DNA of 64,000 nt, from contig NZ_JANZLA010000004.1 in assembly GCF_025770785.1 (NCBI RefSeq), positions 186,001 through 250,000 on the forward strand. Reading direction: 5' to 3'. This document shows positions 24,362 through 32,332 of this stretch, piece by piece. The translations under genes and the position numbers were made by a program. Each line of letters begins with the position of its first letter. The first letter of the stretch is position 1. The stretch is from Cellulomonas sp. SG140. Its GTDB lineage: Bacteria > Actinomycetota > Actinomycetes > Actinomycetales > Cellulomonadaceae. Below the pieces are notes generated by a model. That model was not told the DNA's origin, searched no databases, and worked only from the letters and a program-made list of their open reading frames with translations.

Positions 24362-26245
24362 CTAGGCGGGGCGCGCTGCGCCCGCCGGGTGTGGGGCCGG
24401 TGCGGTCCGCGCCGTGAGCGGGCCGTCCGGCCGGTCCTCGCCGCGCTCGATCGCCGCGGGTCGCGTCTGGATCGTGCGCAGCAGCTCCAGGTCGAACTTC
24501 GGCACCCGGTCGAACCGCGCGATGCCGTTCTTCTCCTGGAAGACGTCGGTGAGCTGCGTGAAGCAGTAACCGAACATGTCGGGGTCGTCGAGCAGCCGGT
24601 CGACCAGCGCCCGGAAGCGGTCCACCCACTCCTCGACGCTGCGCGGCGCCTCGCCGTAGCCCCACGAGTCGTCGCCGTGCCCGTCGACCTCGGACCACCA
24701 GATGCCGCCGAACTCGCTGCAGAAGTACGGCTGCCCGGCGTAGGGCACCGACCACGGGGAGCCGTCGGGCGCGCGGTTGGTGTACGGCCGGCCGATGGCC
24801 AGCCCGTCCATCTGGCGGGCGAACGCCGCCGGGTCCTGCTCGTACAGGTGCGAGTCGTAGACGTCGGCACCGGCGACCCGGTGCGCGTAGCCGGAGGTGT
24901 CCAGCACGGGGCGGGTCGGGTCGACCGCCTTGGTCAGCAGGTACAGGGCCCGGGTCGCGTCGTCGAGCACGGACAGCCGGGGGCCGATCGTCTCGAACGT
25001 CTCGTTCAGCGGGCACCAGCCGACGATCGACGGGTGCGACAGGTCGCGGGTCAGCGCCTCGACCCACTCGGTGACGAACGAGACGGTGGGCACCTGCCGG
25101 CCGTCGTCGTCCAGCGCACCCCAGTCCGCGAACTCGCCCCACACCAGGTAGCCGAGCCGGTCGGCGTGGTACAGGTACCGCTCCTCGAACACCTTCTGGT
25201 GCAGCCGGGCGCCGTTGAACCCGGCGGCCTGGGCCAGCTCGATGTCGCGCACCAGGTCGGCGTCCGACGGGGCGGTCAGCAGGCCGTCGGGCCAGTAGCC
25301 CTGGTCCAGCACCAGCCGCTGGAACACCGGCCGGCCGTTCAGCAGCATCCGGCGGCCGTCGATCGCGACGGACCGCATCCCCGCGTAGCTGTCCAGGGTG
25401 TCGACGGGCACGCCGTCGTCGAGCAGCGTGAACCGGACCCGGTACAGGTGCGGGTCCTCCGGCGACCACAGGCGCAGACGGTCGGCCGGCACGTCGAGGG
25501 TCAGGCCGGGGGTGATGCGCGACGTGACCTCGACGGCACCGGCCGCGACCAGGCCCTCGTCGTCGTGCAGCTCGACGCGGGCCATCAGCCCGGCGTGCGG
25601 GCGCGCGACGGGTAGCTGGAACGTGAAGCTGGACGACGCGAGGTCCGGCACCGTCACCGGCCGCAGCAGGTGGCTGGTCGGGACGGGCTCGAGCCACACC
25701 GTCTGCCAGATGCCGGTGGTGCGCGTGTAGAAGGCCTCGTAGTTCTCCGCCCGACGGGACTGCTTGCCCCGTGCCTGGACGGCGTGCCGGTCGTCCTCGA
25801 CCAGCAGCGAGAGCGTGAACGTCGGGCCGGTCAGGGCGTCCGTCAGGTCGAACGAGAAGGACGTGAAGCCGCCGCGGTGCCGGCCCACCTCGACGTCGTC
25901 CACCCAGACGGTCGTGTGGTGGTCCGCCGCGCCGACGTGCAGCAGGACCCGCTGGCCCTGCCACTCCTCGGGGAGGGTCACCTCGCGCTGGTACCGCACG
26001 GCGTCGACGAAGTCGGTCCGGCCGATGCCGGACAGCTCCGACTCCCGGGCGAACGGGACGACGATCGTGCCGGCCGGCGACCAGGACGACGGCAGCTGCC
26101 CCGAGCCGCCCTCGTCGAACCGCCAGGGGCCGTTGAGGTTGAGCCACTCCTGCCGCACCAGCTGCGGGCGCGGGTACTCGGCCCGGGGCAGCTCGCCCTG
26201 GTCGCCGATGCGGCGGCTCGTCGTTTCCCTCGATGCAAACGGCAC
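24362..26245 (-). CDS. GH2 family beta-glycosidase (beta-galactosidase/glucuronidase-like), cytoplasmic
   Basis: From GTG 26245 the product has 627 aa: an N-terminal sugar-binding jelly roll (about 20-190), an immunoglobulin-like domain (about 190-295) and a TIM barrel. The acid/base Glu is in WCPLNETFE (E415) and the nucleophile Glu in YFCSEFGG (E511). LVLDQGYWPDGLLTAPSD (312-329) places it in a GH2 subgroup of poorly known specificity. No signal peptide is present, so imported glycosides are cut inside the cell. The frame is open 12 codons further to a TTG, but that TTG is part of the -35 box. A TACTCT -10 box lies seven bases before the GTG, supporting a leaderless start. Confidence 0.88.
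   Translation of the reverse strand: MPFASRETTSRRIGDQGELPRAEYPRPQLVRQEWLNLNGPWRFDEGGSGQLPSSWSPAGTIVVPFARESELSGIGRTDFVDAVRYQREVTLPEEWQGQRVLLHVGAADHHTTVWVDDVEVGRHRGGFTSFSFDLTDALTGPTFTLSLLVEDDRHAVQARGKQSRRAENYEAFYTRTTGIWQTVWLEPVPTSHLLRPVTVPDLASSSFTFQLPVARPHAGLMARVELHDDEGLVAAGAVEVTSRITPGLTLDVPADRLRLWSPEDPHLYRVRFTLLDDGVPVDTLDSYAGMRSVAIDGRRMLLNGRPVFQRLVLDQGYWPDGLLTAPSDADLVRDIELAQAAGFNGARLHQKVFEERYLYHADRLGYLVWGEFADWGALDDDGRQVPTVSFVTEWVEALTRDLSHPSIVGWCPLNETFETIGPRLSVLDDATRALYLLTKAVDPTRPVLDTSGYAHRVAGADVYDSHLYEQDPAAFARQMDGLAIGRPYTNRAPDGSPWSVPYAGQPYFCSEFGGIWWSEVDGHGDDSWGYGEAPRSVEEWVDRFRALVDRLLDDPDMFGYCFTQLTDVFQEKNGIARFDRVPKFDLELLRTIQTRPAAIERGEDRPDGPLTARTAPAPHPAGAARPA
26223..26240. promoter_or_regulatory. 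LacI-family operator O2 of the GH2 operon
   Basis: GTTTCCCTCGATGCAAAC is an imperfect palindrome with a TCGA centre and perfectly paired outer arms (GTTT/AAAC). It sits just inside the start of the GH2 gene, 13-30 bases after the -10 box, where a bound repressor would block elongation. Confidence 0.65.
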
Positions 26246-26281
26246 GTCGAGGAGAGTAGCCAGGGCTTTGCCTCGATGCAA
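26246..26281 (-). promoter_or_regulatory. Promoter of the GH2-importer operon
   Basis: On the minus strand: -35 box TTGCAT (26281-26276), a 17-base spacer, -10 box TACTCT (26258-26253), seven bases, then the GTG start at 26245. The spacing is ideal for a sigma-70-type promoter with a leaderless transcript. Confidence 0.7.
26268..26281. promoter_or_regulatory. LacI-family operator O1 of the GH2 operon
   Basis: TTGCCTCGATGCAA overlaps the -35 box of the GH2 promoter. It differs by one base from the perfect palindrome in front of the LacI gene itself. A further half site GATGCAA lies at 26289-26295. Confidence 0.7.
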
Positions 26282-26323
26282 GGACCGTGATGCAACCGCA
26301 ACCCCACGGCCGCGGGGGCGGGC

Positions 26324-27319
26324 TCAGGCGGTAGGGGAGCTCTCCCGCACGATCAGTCGGTGCGGGCCCACGAGCACCTCGCCCGGCAGCTCCTCGCCGG
26401 ACAGCCGGCGCACGATCCGGTCGAGCGCGGTGCGGGCCAGCCACTTCTTGTCGGGGCTGACCGTGGTCAGCGACGGGGTCGCGAACCGGCCGTCCTCGAT
26501 GTCGTCCCAGCCCACGACGGCGACGTCGTCCGGCACCGAGACATGGGCCTCGTAGAGCGTCCGCAGCGCACCGAGCGCCAACGGGTCCGAGAAGCAGAAG
26601 ACGGCGTCCGGACGGTCGGGACCGTCCAGCAGCCGGCGCATCGCGGCTGCTCCCTCGGGGCGCCGGAAGCCGCTGACGTACTCGACGATCTCCGGCAGGT
26701 CCCGGCCGCCGGCGCGCAGCGCCGCCCGGTACCCCTCGAGGCGCAGGGCGCTCGACCCGTGGGCGGCGCGCTCGGCGCCGATCGCCGCGATGCGCCGTCG
26801 TCCCTGCTGGACCAGGTGGTCCACCGCCTCGTACGCGGCCCGGAAGTTGTCGATCATCACCTTGTCGAAACCGGGGAACTCGTCCTCGCCCAGGAACACC
26901 AGCGGACCGGCGGAGAAGCCCGCGACGTCGTCGGCGCGCAGCGCGAGGGGGCTGAGCACCAGCGCGTCGAACAGGGAGCCCGTCGACGTGCGGTGCAGCA
27001 GGGCGAGCTCCCGCTCGTGGTCCCCGTCCGTCTGGTCCACCACCACCGTGAGGCCGCGCTCGGCGCCGCCCTCGACGAACGCCCTGGTCAGCTCGGCGAA
27101 GTACGCGGTGTCGAGCTCCGGCAGCATCAGCCCCACCAGGCCGGAGCGACCCACCTTCAGGCTGCGCGCGAGCTCGCTCGGGCGGTACTCCAGCTCCTCG
27201 ATGGCGCGGAGCACGCGCTCGCGGGTGTCGGGGGCGACGTGGTCGAACCCGTTCACGACGTTGGACACCGTCCGCACGGACACGTTGGCCGCGCGTGCGA
27301 CCTCACGGCGCGTCGCCAT
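26324..27319 (-). CDS. LacI-family repressor of the GH2-importer operon
   Basis: This 331-aa regulator has an N-terminal helix-turn-helix and hinge (ATRREVARAANVSVRTVSNV at 2-21) and a periplasmic-binding-protein-like ligand domain from about residue 60. ATG 27319 has GGAGGG 10 bases upstream; the open frame extends 32 codons further without similarity. The site TTGCCTCGAGGCAA before it and two near-identical sites at the GH2 promoter argue that it represses both itself and the operon downstream, being released by a sugar. It reads in the same direction as the operon, 78 bases before the GH2 start. Confidence 0.93.
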   Translation of the reverse strand: MATRREVARAANVSVRTVSNVVNGFDHVAPDTRERVLRAIEELEYRPSELARSLKVGRSGLVGLMLPELDTAYFAELTRAFVEGGAERGLTVVVDQTDGDHERELALLHRTSTGSLFDALVLSPLALRADDVAGFSAGPLVFLGEDEFPGFDKVMIDNFRAAYEAVDHLVQQGRRRIAAIGAERAAHGSSALRLEGYRAALRAGGRDLPEIVEYVSGFRRPEGAAAMRRLLDGPDRPDAVFCFSDPLALGALRTLYEAHVSVPDDVAVVGWDDIEDGRFATPSLTTVSPDKKWLARTALDRIVRRLSGEELPGEVLVGPHRLIVRESSPTA

Positions 27320-27350
27320 GACGCCGCCCTCCCCCCGGTCGTCGCCGTGA

Positions 27351-27364
27351 TTGCCTCGAGGCAA
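27351..27364. promoter_or_regulatory. Perfect LacI-family operator, autoregulatory
   Basis: TTGCCTCGAGGCAA is a perfect 14-bp palindrome 31 bases upstream of the LacI start codon. A TAGGAT -10 box lies just upstream of it (27383-27378, minus strand), so the site covers the early transcribed region. Confidence 0.75.
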
Positions 27365-27510
27365 CCGCTCGCTCGGGATCCTAGCCGCAGGTCCGCGGCC
27401 GCGGCCGGTGACCAACGTCCGGACCTCCTCAGGCGGCGTCTCCCTGTGGCAGAGCGCCCGCGGCGGGGTGAGGCTGGTTCATCGACGACCCTCGACGGGA
27501 GGAGACGACC

Positions 27511-27876
27511 ATGGCGGTGACCAGCTTCCAGGACCTGCCCCTGGCGGACCGCGACCGCGACTGGGACGGCGACGCCGCCGATCGCCGGGTGCGGAAGTGG
27601 GCCGGTGCGGACGACGAGCCCAACGAGAGGTACCGCGACGCGCACGTCTGGTACGACGCCGACGCGAAGGACAACTTCACCGGCTACAAGCTGCTGATCG
27701 CGGACGTGGTGGGCGGAAAGCTGCAGGCCGTGCCGCGTGCGGTGTTCGCCGCCGCGGCCGTGATGCAGGGGTCGCGTGGCGGGATCGACGTGCCGGACAA
27801 GGACCGCGACCGCATCCGCAGCCACCTGGCCAAGTACTACGCCAAGCTCGACGAGACACCGCCCTGGGACGACTGA
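27511..27876 (+). CDS. Conserved 121-aa protein of unknown function
   Basis: This is a soluble, strongly charged protein with a good ribosome site (GGGAGGAG, eight bases before the ATG). The order of blocks is DRDRDWDGDAADRRVRKWA, then FTGYKLLIADVVGGKLQAVP, then AAAAVMQGSRGGIDVPDKDR, then HLAKYYAKLDETPPWDD. From memory the pattern resembles a small segment found in phage head-maturation proteins, but no other phage gene is near, so I do not assign that role. It lies between the LacI gene and the VIT transporter. Confidence 0.7.
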   Translation: MAVTSFQDLPLADRDRDWDGDAADRRVRKWAGADDEPNERYRDAHVWYDADAKDNFTGYKLLIADVVGGKLQAVPRAVFAAAAVMQGSRGGIDVPDKDRDRIRSHLAKYYAKLDETPPWDD

Positions 27877-27890
27877 GCGGGGGCCCTCAC

Positions 27891-27954
27891 GGCAGTTTCC
27901 GTACCGTCGAACTCCCATTGTCGGAATTCCGAGAACGGTCCGGGAATTGCTGCC
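27891..27954 (+). promoter_or_regulatory. AT-richer structured leader before the VIT gene
   Basis: GGCAG...TTCCG.ACCG (27891-27906) can pair with CGGT.CGG.AA..CTGCC (27936-27954), and the loop holds the perfect palindrome TCGGAATTCCGA (27921-27932). The stretch is clearly less GC-rich than its neighbours. It could be a terminator for the 121-aa gene or a cis-acting RNA or operator region for the metal transporter. The rest of the gap to 28075 shows nothing I can name. Confidence 0.4.
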
Positions 27955-28075
27955 GCGGCGGTGGTCCGCAGCATTTCTCCGTAGGCTTGACGGTCGAGCG
28001 CCCGCCGGGCACGCCGTCGCCCTCGTCGTCGTGCGCACCGCGGGCCACCACCGCCCCGATCGTCTGGAGCCCGTT

Positions 28076-29248
28076 GTGCCTGCCGCCGTGCCCCCTGCCG
28101 ACCCGCAGCCGACGGCTGCCGACCGCCGCCGCTGGCGCCGCAACCTCGCCGACGAGCGGGCGGAGGCCGCCGCCTACCGCGACCTCGCGTCGCGCCGCAC
28201 GGGAGAGGAGCGCGACATCCTGCTCGCCCTCGCGGAGGCCGAGCGGCGTCACGAGGCCCACTGGCTGACGCTGCTCGGCGACGACGTCGGCCGGCCGCAG
28301 CGCGGTGACTGGCGCACCCGCACGCTTGGGCTGCTGGCCCGGCGGTTCGGCTCGGTGTTCACCCTCGCCCTCGCGCAGCGCGCCGAGATGCGCTGGGCCG
28401 CGGACGCGGACGCCGACGCGACCCCGACGATGGCCGCCGACGAGCGCATCCACGTCGAGGTGATCCGCGGCCTGGCCACGCGTGGTCGCAACGCGATCTC
28501 CGGCCGGTTCCGGGCGGCCGTGTTCGGCGCCAACGACGGGCTGGTCAGCAACCTCGCGCTGGTGCTCGGCATCGGCGCCAGCGGGGTGCCGGCCGGCACC
28601 GTGCTGCTCGGCGGCCTCACCGGGCTGCTGGCCGGCGCCCTGTCGATGGGCGCGGGGGAGTACGTCTCCGTCCGGTCCCAGCGCGAGCTGCTCGAGGCGT
28701 CCCGGCCGGCGGCCGCCGCCGGTGAGGCGCTCCCGATGCTGGACGTGGACGCCAACGAGCTGGCGCTGGTGTACCGGGCGCGCGGCCTGGACGCGGCGGC
28801 GGCCGCCGACCGGGCGGCTGTGGTGCTCGGCTCGCTGGACCGCTACCGCGAGCAGCAGGCGCTCGACGCGTCCCTGCTCCGCTCGTCCACGGCCCTGCCC
28901 GGCGACGAGGACCACGTGCCGGCCGTCTCCGGCCAGACCCCCGCGCCGCCGACGGACGAGCACGAGACGATCGGCACCGCCTGGGGTGCCGCGGGTGCGA
29001 GCTTCTGCTTCTTCTCCGTCGGCGCCGCGATCCCCGTCCTGCCCTACCTGTTGGGGGCCACGGGCCTGCAGGCGGTGCTGTGGTCGGCCGGCCTGGTCGG
29101 CATCGCGCTGATCGGCACGGGCTCGGTGGTCGGCGTGCTGTCCGGCGCCTCACCCGTGAAGCGCGCGCTGCGGCAGCTGGCGATCGGCTACGGCGCGGCT
29201 GCGGTCACCTACCTGCTCGGCTCGGTGTTCGGCACCTCGACCAGCTGA
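28076..29248 (+). CDS. VIT1/CCC1-family iron/manganese transporter with ferritin-like N-terminal domain
   Basis: From GTG 28076 (GGAG six bases upstream) the 390-aa protein joins a ferritin-like helical head (about 15-138) to a VIT membrane domain with about five helices (145-390). The head shows two ExxH metal motifs, E56-H59 in AERRHEAHW and E123-H126 in ADERIHVEV. The membrane part opens with RAAVFGANDGLVSNLALVLG and has GALSMGAGEYVSVRSQREL. Such ferritin-like VIT proteins move Fe(II) or Mn(II) out of the cytoplasm, the head acting as metal sensor or donor. The open frame upstream has no family similarity. Confidence 0.9.
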   Translation: MPAAVPPADPQPTAADRRRWRRNLADERAEAAAYRDLASRRTGEERDILLALAEAERRHEAHWLTLLGDDVGRPQRGDWRTRTLGLLARRFGSVFTLALAQRAEMRWAADADADATPTMAADERIHVEVIRGLATRGRNAISGRFRAAVFGANDGLVSNLALVLGIGASGVPAGTVLLGGLTGLLAGALSMGAGEYVSVRSQRELLEASRPAAAAGEALPMLDVDANELALVYRARGLDAAAAADRAAVVLGSLDRYREQQALDASLLRSSTALPGDEDHVPAVSGQTPAPPTDEHETIGTAWGAAGASFCFFSVGAAIPVLPYLLGATGLQAVLWSAGLVGIALIGTGSVVGVLSGASPVKRALRQLAIGYGAAAVTYLLGSVFGTSTS

Positions 29249-29371
29249 CCCGGGACGGACCGGGTCCGTCCCAGAGCGGCATCTGGCGGCCGGGCCCTCG
29301 GGACCTCGCGACGGCGACGCGGCCGCTCGCGCTGGGGGCGAGCCGACGTCCTGGTCAGCCGAGGGGTTGCC

Positions 29372-29377
29372 TACCAT
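29372..29377 (+). promoter_or_regulatory. -10 box TACCAT of a leaderless promoter
   Basis: TACCAT ends six bases before the GTG of the MFS gene; no Shine-Dalgarno sequence. Confidence 0.55.
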
Positions 29378-29383
29378 CTGCGG

Positions 29384-30667
29384 GTGCCCCGCCTGCTGCT
29401 CGACGCCACACCTCTGCGCGTCAGCCCGGCGTTCCGGCGGTTGTGGCTCGGGCTGTCGGTGTCCAACCTCGGCGGTCAGCTGACCGTGGTGGCCGTCGGC
29501 CTGCAGGTGTACCACCTGACCCGGTCGACCTTCGCCGTCGGCGTGCTGGGGCTGTTCGCGCTGGTGCCGCTCGTGGTGTTCGGGCTGTACGGCGGGGCGA
29601 TCGCCGACCACGCCGACCGCCGCACGGTCGCCCTCGTCGCCTCGGCCGTCGCGTGGGTGGCGGTGCTCGGGCTCGTCGTGCAGGCCGTCGCGCACAGCAC
29701 GTCCGTCGGCATCCTCTACGCGCTGGTCGCGCTCGAGTCCGGCGCCGGGGCGGTCAACTCCCCGGCGCGCGGCGCGATCATCCCGCGGCTGCTCGAGCCC
29801 CGGCACATGCCCGCGGCCAACGCCTGGCAGACGCTGGGCTGGAACATCGCGCTGACCGTCGGCCCCCTCGTCGGTGCCGGCATGGTGGCGCTCGGTGGGT
29901 ACGGGCTCGCCTACGGCACCGACGCGGTGCTGTTCACGTTCGCGCTCGCGGCGCTCTACCGGCTGCCGCCCGTGCCGCCCGAGCGGTCGGCCAACGGCCG
30001 GCAGCGCGCCGGGCTCGGCTCGGTGCTCGACGGGCTGCGCTACCTGGGCACCCAGCCGAACGTCCGCATGACGTTCCTGGTGGACCTCGCGGCGATGGTG
30101 TTCTCGTCCCCGCGCGTGCTGTTCCCGGCGATCGGCGTCGTCTACCTGGGCGGCGGCGCGACGACGACGGGTGCGCTGACCGCCGCGGTCGCCGTCGGCG
30201 CCGTGCTGTCCGGACTGCTGTCCGGCGGGCTGGCCCGGGTCCGGTGGCAGGGGCAGACCATCGTCTGGTCCATCACGGTGTGGGGCCTGTCGATCGTGGC
30301 GTTCGGGCTGGTGCTGGTGCACGCCGGTCCGCACAGCCCGGCGCAGGTCCTGTGGGGCGCGTTGCTGGCGGTGCTGGTCGCGCTCGCGGTGGCCGGTGCG
30401 GCGGACAACACCAGCGCGGTGTTCCGGCAGACGATCCTGCAGACCGCCACGCCGGACGACATGCGGGGGCGCCTGCAGGGCGTTTTCACCGTGGTGGTCG
30501 CCGGCGGGCCGCGGCTCGGCGAGCTGGGGCTCGGTGCGGTGTCGTCCCGGATCGGCGAGGGCTGGGCGGCGACGATCGGCGGGGCGGCGTGCCTGGTGGT
30601 GCTGTGGCTGCTCGTCGTCGGCCAGCCGCGGTTCTGGCGGTACGACGCGCTGGACCCGCAGCCCTGA
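29384..30667 (+). CDS. MFS exporter, EntS-like
   Basis: This 427-aa major-facilitator protein has 12 helices. The loop between helices 2 and 3 reads GGAIADHADRRTV, the standard MFS motif A, and PARGAIIPRLLEPRHMPAANAW is characteristic of the EntS/siderophore-exporter-like group. It probably exports a small molecule, but siderophore genes are absent here, so cargo is unknown. The GTG start is leaderless. It is followed after 15 bases by the convergent phosphotransferase gene. Confidence 0.88.
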   Translation: MPRLLLDATPLRVSPAFRRLWLGLSVSNLGGQLTVVAVGLQVYHLTRSTFAVGVLGLFALVPLVVFGLYGGAIADHADRRTVALVASAVAWVAVLGLVVQAVAHSTSVGILYALVALESGAGAVNSPARGAIIPRLLEPRHMPAANAWQTLGWNIALTVGPLVGAGMVALGGYGLAYGTDAVLFTFALAALYRLPPVPPERSANGRQRAGLGSVLDGLRYLGTQPNVRMTFLVDLAAMVFSSPRVLFPAIGVVYLGGGATTTGALTAAVAVGAVLSGLLSGGLARVRWQGQTIVWSITVWGLSIVAFGLVLVHAGPHSPAQVLWGALLAVLVALAVAGAADNTSAVFRQTILQTATPDDMRGRLQGVFTVVVAGGPRLGELGLGAVSSRIGEGWAATIGGAACLVVLWLLVVGQPRFWRYDALDPQP

Positions 30668-30682
30668 GCCAGCGGTCGCGGC

Positions 30683-31675
30683 TCAGGCGAGGGAGTCGAG
30701 CGCCGCGCGCAGGTTCGTCTCGAGCGTGGTGCGGTGCCCGTCCACCCAGTCGCCGGTGTACGCGCGTGGCACCAGCTCCACCCGCATGATCAGCGCGAAG
30801 TACAGCCGGTACAGCTCGATCCGGGCACGGACGGCCTGGTCGTCCAGGTCCGGTGCCTCGGCCACCGAGGCGTACCCGGTGAGCAGGCCGGTCGGCACGG
30901 GCCCGCGGCCCAGCTGGTCGGCGCCCACCAGCTCGAGCACGGGGTCGCCCCACAGCGCCCGCTCGGGGTCGATCACGCCGACCAGCTCACCGGTCGCGGG
31001 GTCCAGGAACAGGTTCCCGGGCCACAGGTCGGTGTGCACCAGCACGGGGGTGCGCACCTGGTCCAGCGTCAGCCGGTGCCGAGCCAGCGTCGCCCGGACC
31101 TCGTCGGCCGGCACCGGGACCGCCCACCGCTCGGCATCGCCGAGCGCAGCCTCGACCATCAGCCCGAACGCCTCTGCCCAGGTGCCGGCCCGCAGGGGCG
31201 ACGCCTCGCCGACGTAACCGAACACCGGCCCCGTCACCTGGTGCAGCCGCCCCATCAGCGCGCCCAGCTCGTGCTGCGCCCGGGCCGCCCGGGGGTCGTC
31301 GTCCACCGTCCCCAGCCCGCACTCACCCCACGGCGTGCCGCCCAGCCGACTCGCGACCACCACGTCGCCCGGCCACACCGACCGCGTCATGTCCTCCAGC
31401 AGCACGCGCGGGACCGGCACCCCGGGCACGTCCGCCAGCAGCCGGTACACCAGCGCCTCGCTGCGGACCAGGTCGTGCTCGTAGGTGAGCAGGCGGTCCT
31501 CGTGGGTCGGCGCCGTCTTCACCACCGCGTCGGAGCCGTCGTCGAACGTCACCAGGAACGTCGTGGCGAACATCCCGCCCGTGAGCCGCTCGGCGCCGAC
31601 CGCCCGGCCCAGCGGGCTCAGCACCGCCGCCAGCGCCGCGAGCTGGTCGGTCGCCACGTCGCGCTCTCCGTCCAC
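30683..31675 (-). CDS. Aminoglycoside/choline-kinase-like phosphotransferase
   Basis: This is a 330-aa protein kinase-like small-molecule phosphotransferase (APH superfamily). Catalytic loop HTDLWPGN (214-221, D216 as base), metal-binding DPERA (236-240) and the ATP lysine K53 in DAVVKTAP are present, so it should be active. The substrate is unknown; the LWPGNL form is also seen in fructosamine-kinase-like members. GTG 31675 has TAGGCT eight bases upstream and no Shine-Dalgarno sequence. It is divergent from the DUF2231 gene. Confidence 0.82.
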   Translation of the reverse strand: MDGERDVATDQLAALAAVLSPLGRAVGAERLTGGMFATTFLVTFDDGSDAVVKTAPTHEDRLLTYEHDLVRSEALVYRLLADVPGVPVPRVLLEDMTRSVWPGDVVVASRLGGTPWGECGLGTVDDDPRAARAQHELGALMGRLHQVTGPVFGYVGEASPLRAGTWAEAFGLMVEAALGDAERWAVPVPADEVRATLARHRLTLDQVRTPVLVHTDLWPGNLFLDPATGELVGVIDPERALWGDPVLELVGADQLGRGPVPTGLLTGYASVAEAPDLDDQAVRARIELYRLYFALIMRVELVPRAYTGDWVDGHRTTLETNLRAALDSLA

Positions 31676-31764
31676 GGCCGGTCAGCCTAGGGCTCGCCGT
31701 GCGGCGCCGGGGGCGCCGCGTGATGCTGGACGTCCTGCTCGTCCCCCGACCACCGGAGCCGACC

Positions 31765-32316
31765 ATGACCTCTGCACACTCCAGCGGCCGCTCGACCACC
31801 GACCCGGCTGCGGCGCGCATGGCAGCGGGCCTCGAGCACGACGAGCGCCTCGACCCCCTGGTGGACGAGCTCGCACCCGTCGCCCGCGCCGTGGTGGGCA
31901 GCGACACCCGGGCGTCGGTGCTGCGCGGCGACCCCTTGGGGCACAAGCTGCACCCGATGCTGACCGACCTGCCGCTCGGCCTGTGGATGTCCGCCACCGC
32001 ACTCGACCTGGTCGGCGGCCCGTCGGCGCGTCCGGCAGCCCGCCGGCTGGTCGGCCTCGGCCTGCTCGCCACGGGTCCGACGATCGCCGCGGGCCTGGCC
32101 GACTGGGAGAACAGCGGCGACCGGGCGCGGCGGGTCGGTGTGGTGCACGCCGGTCTGAACGGTGTCGCCGCGGCGCTGTACGGCTTGTCCTGGCTGGCTC
32201 GGCGGCGCGGGCACCAGGGGCTCGGCGTGATGGCGGCGCTGACCGGCGGCGGGGTCGCCGGCGTCAGCGGCTACCTCGGTGGGCACATGTCGTTCGGCAT
32301 GCGCTCCGACGGCTGA
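31765..32316 (+). CDS. DUF2231-type membrane protein
   Basis: This 183-aa protein has a polar N-terminus (1-60) and then the DUF2231 hallmark GHKLHPMLTDLPLGLWMSATA (first 20 residues GHKLHPMLTDLPLGLWMSAT, about 61-80) and four hydrophobic helices. Conserved histidines (HPML, VVHAGLN, GGHMSFG) suggest metal or haem contact, which I infer only. ATG 31765 has GGAG seven bases upstream; a GTG 22 codons earlier is an alternative. Function is not established for the family. Confidence 0.78.
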   Translation: MTSAHSSGRSTTDPAAARMAAGLEHDERLDPLVDELAPVARAVVGSDTRASVLRGDPLGHKLHPMLTDLPLGLWMSATALDLVGGPSARPAARRLVGLGLLATGPTIAAGLADWENSGDRARRVGVVHAGLNGVAAALYGLSWLARRRGHQGLGVMAALTGGGVAGVSGYLGGHMSFGMRSDG

Positions 32317-32332
32317 TCCGTCCGGCGGCGCC

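Noticed and set aside
26279..26281. TTG at 26281 as start of the GH2 gene
   Set aside because: It is part of the -35 hexamer and operator O1; GTG 26245 has a perfectly placed -10 box.
27511..27876. Prophage remnant
   Set aside because: Only one gene vaguely recalls phage proteins; no integrase, capsid, tail gene or attachment-site duplication was seen.
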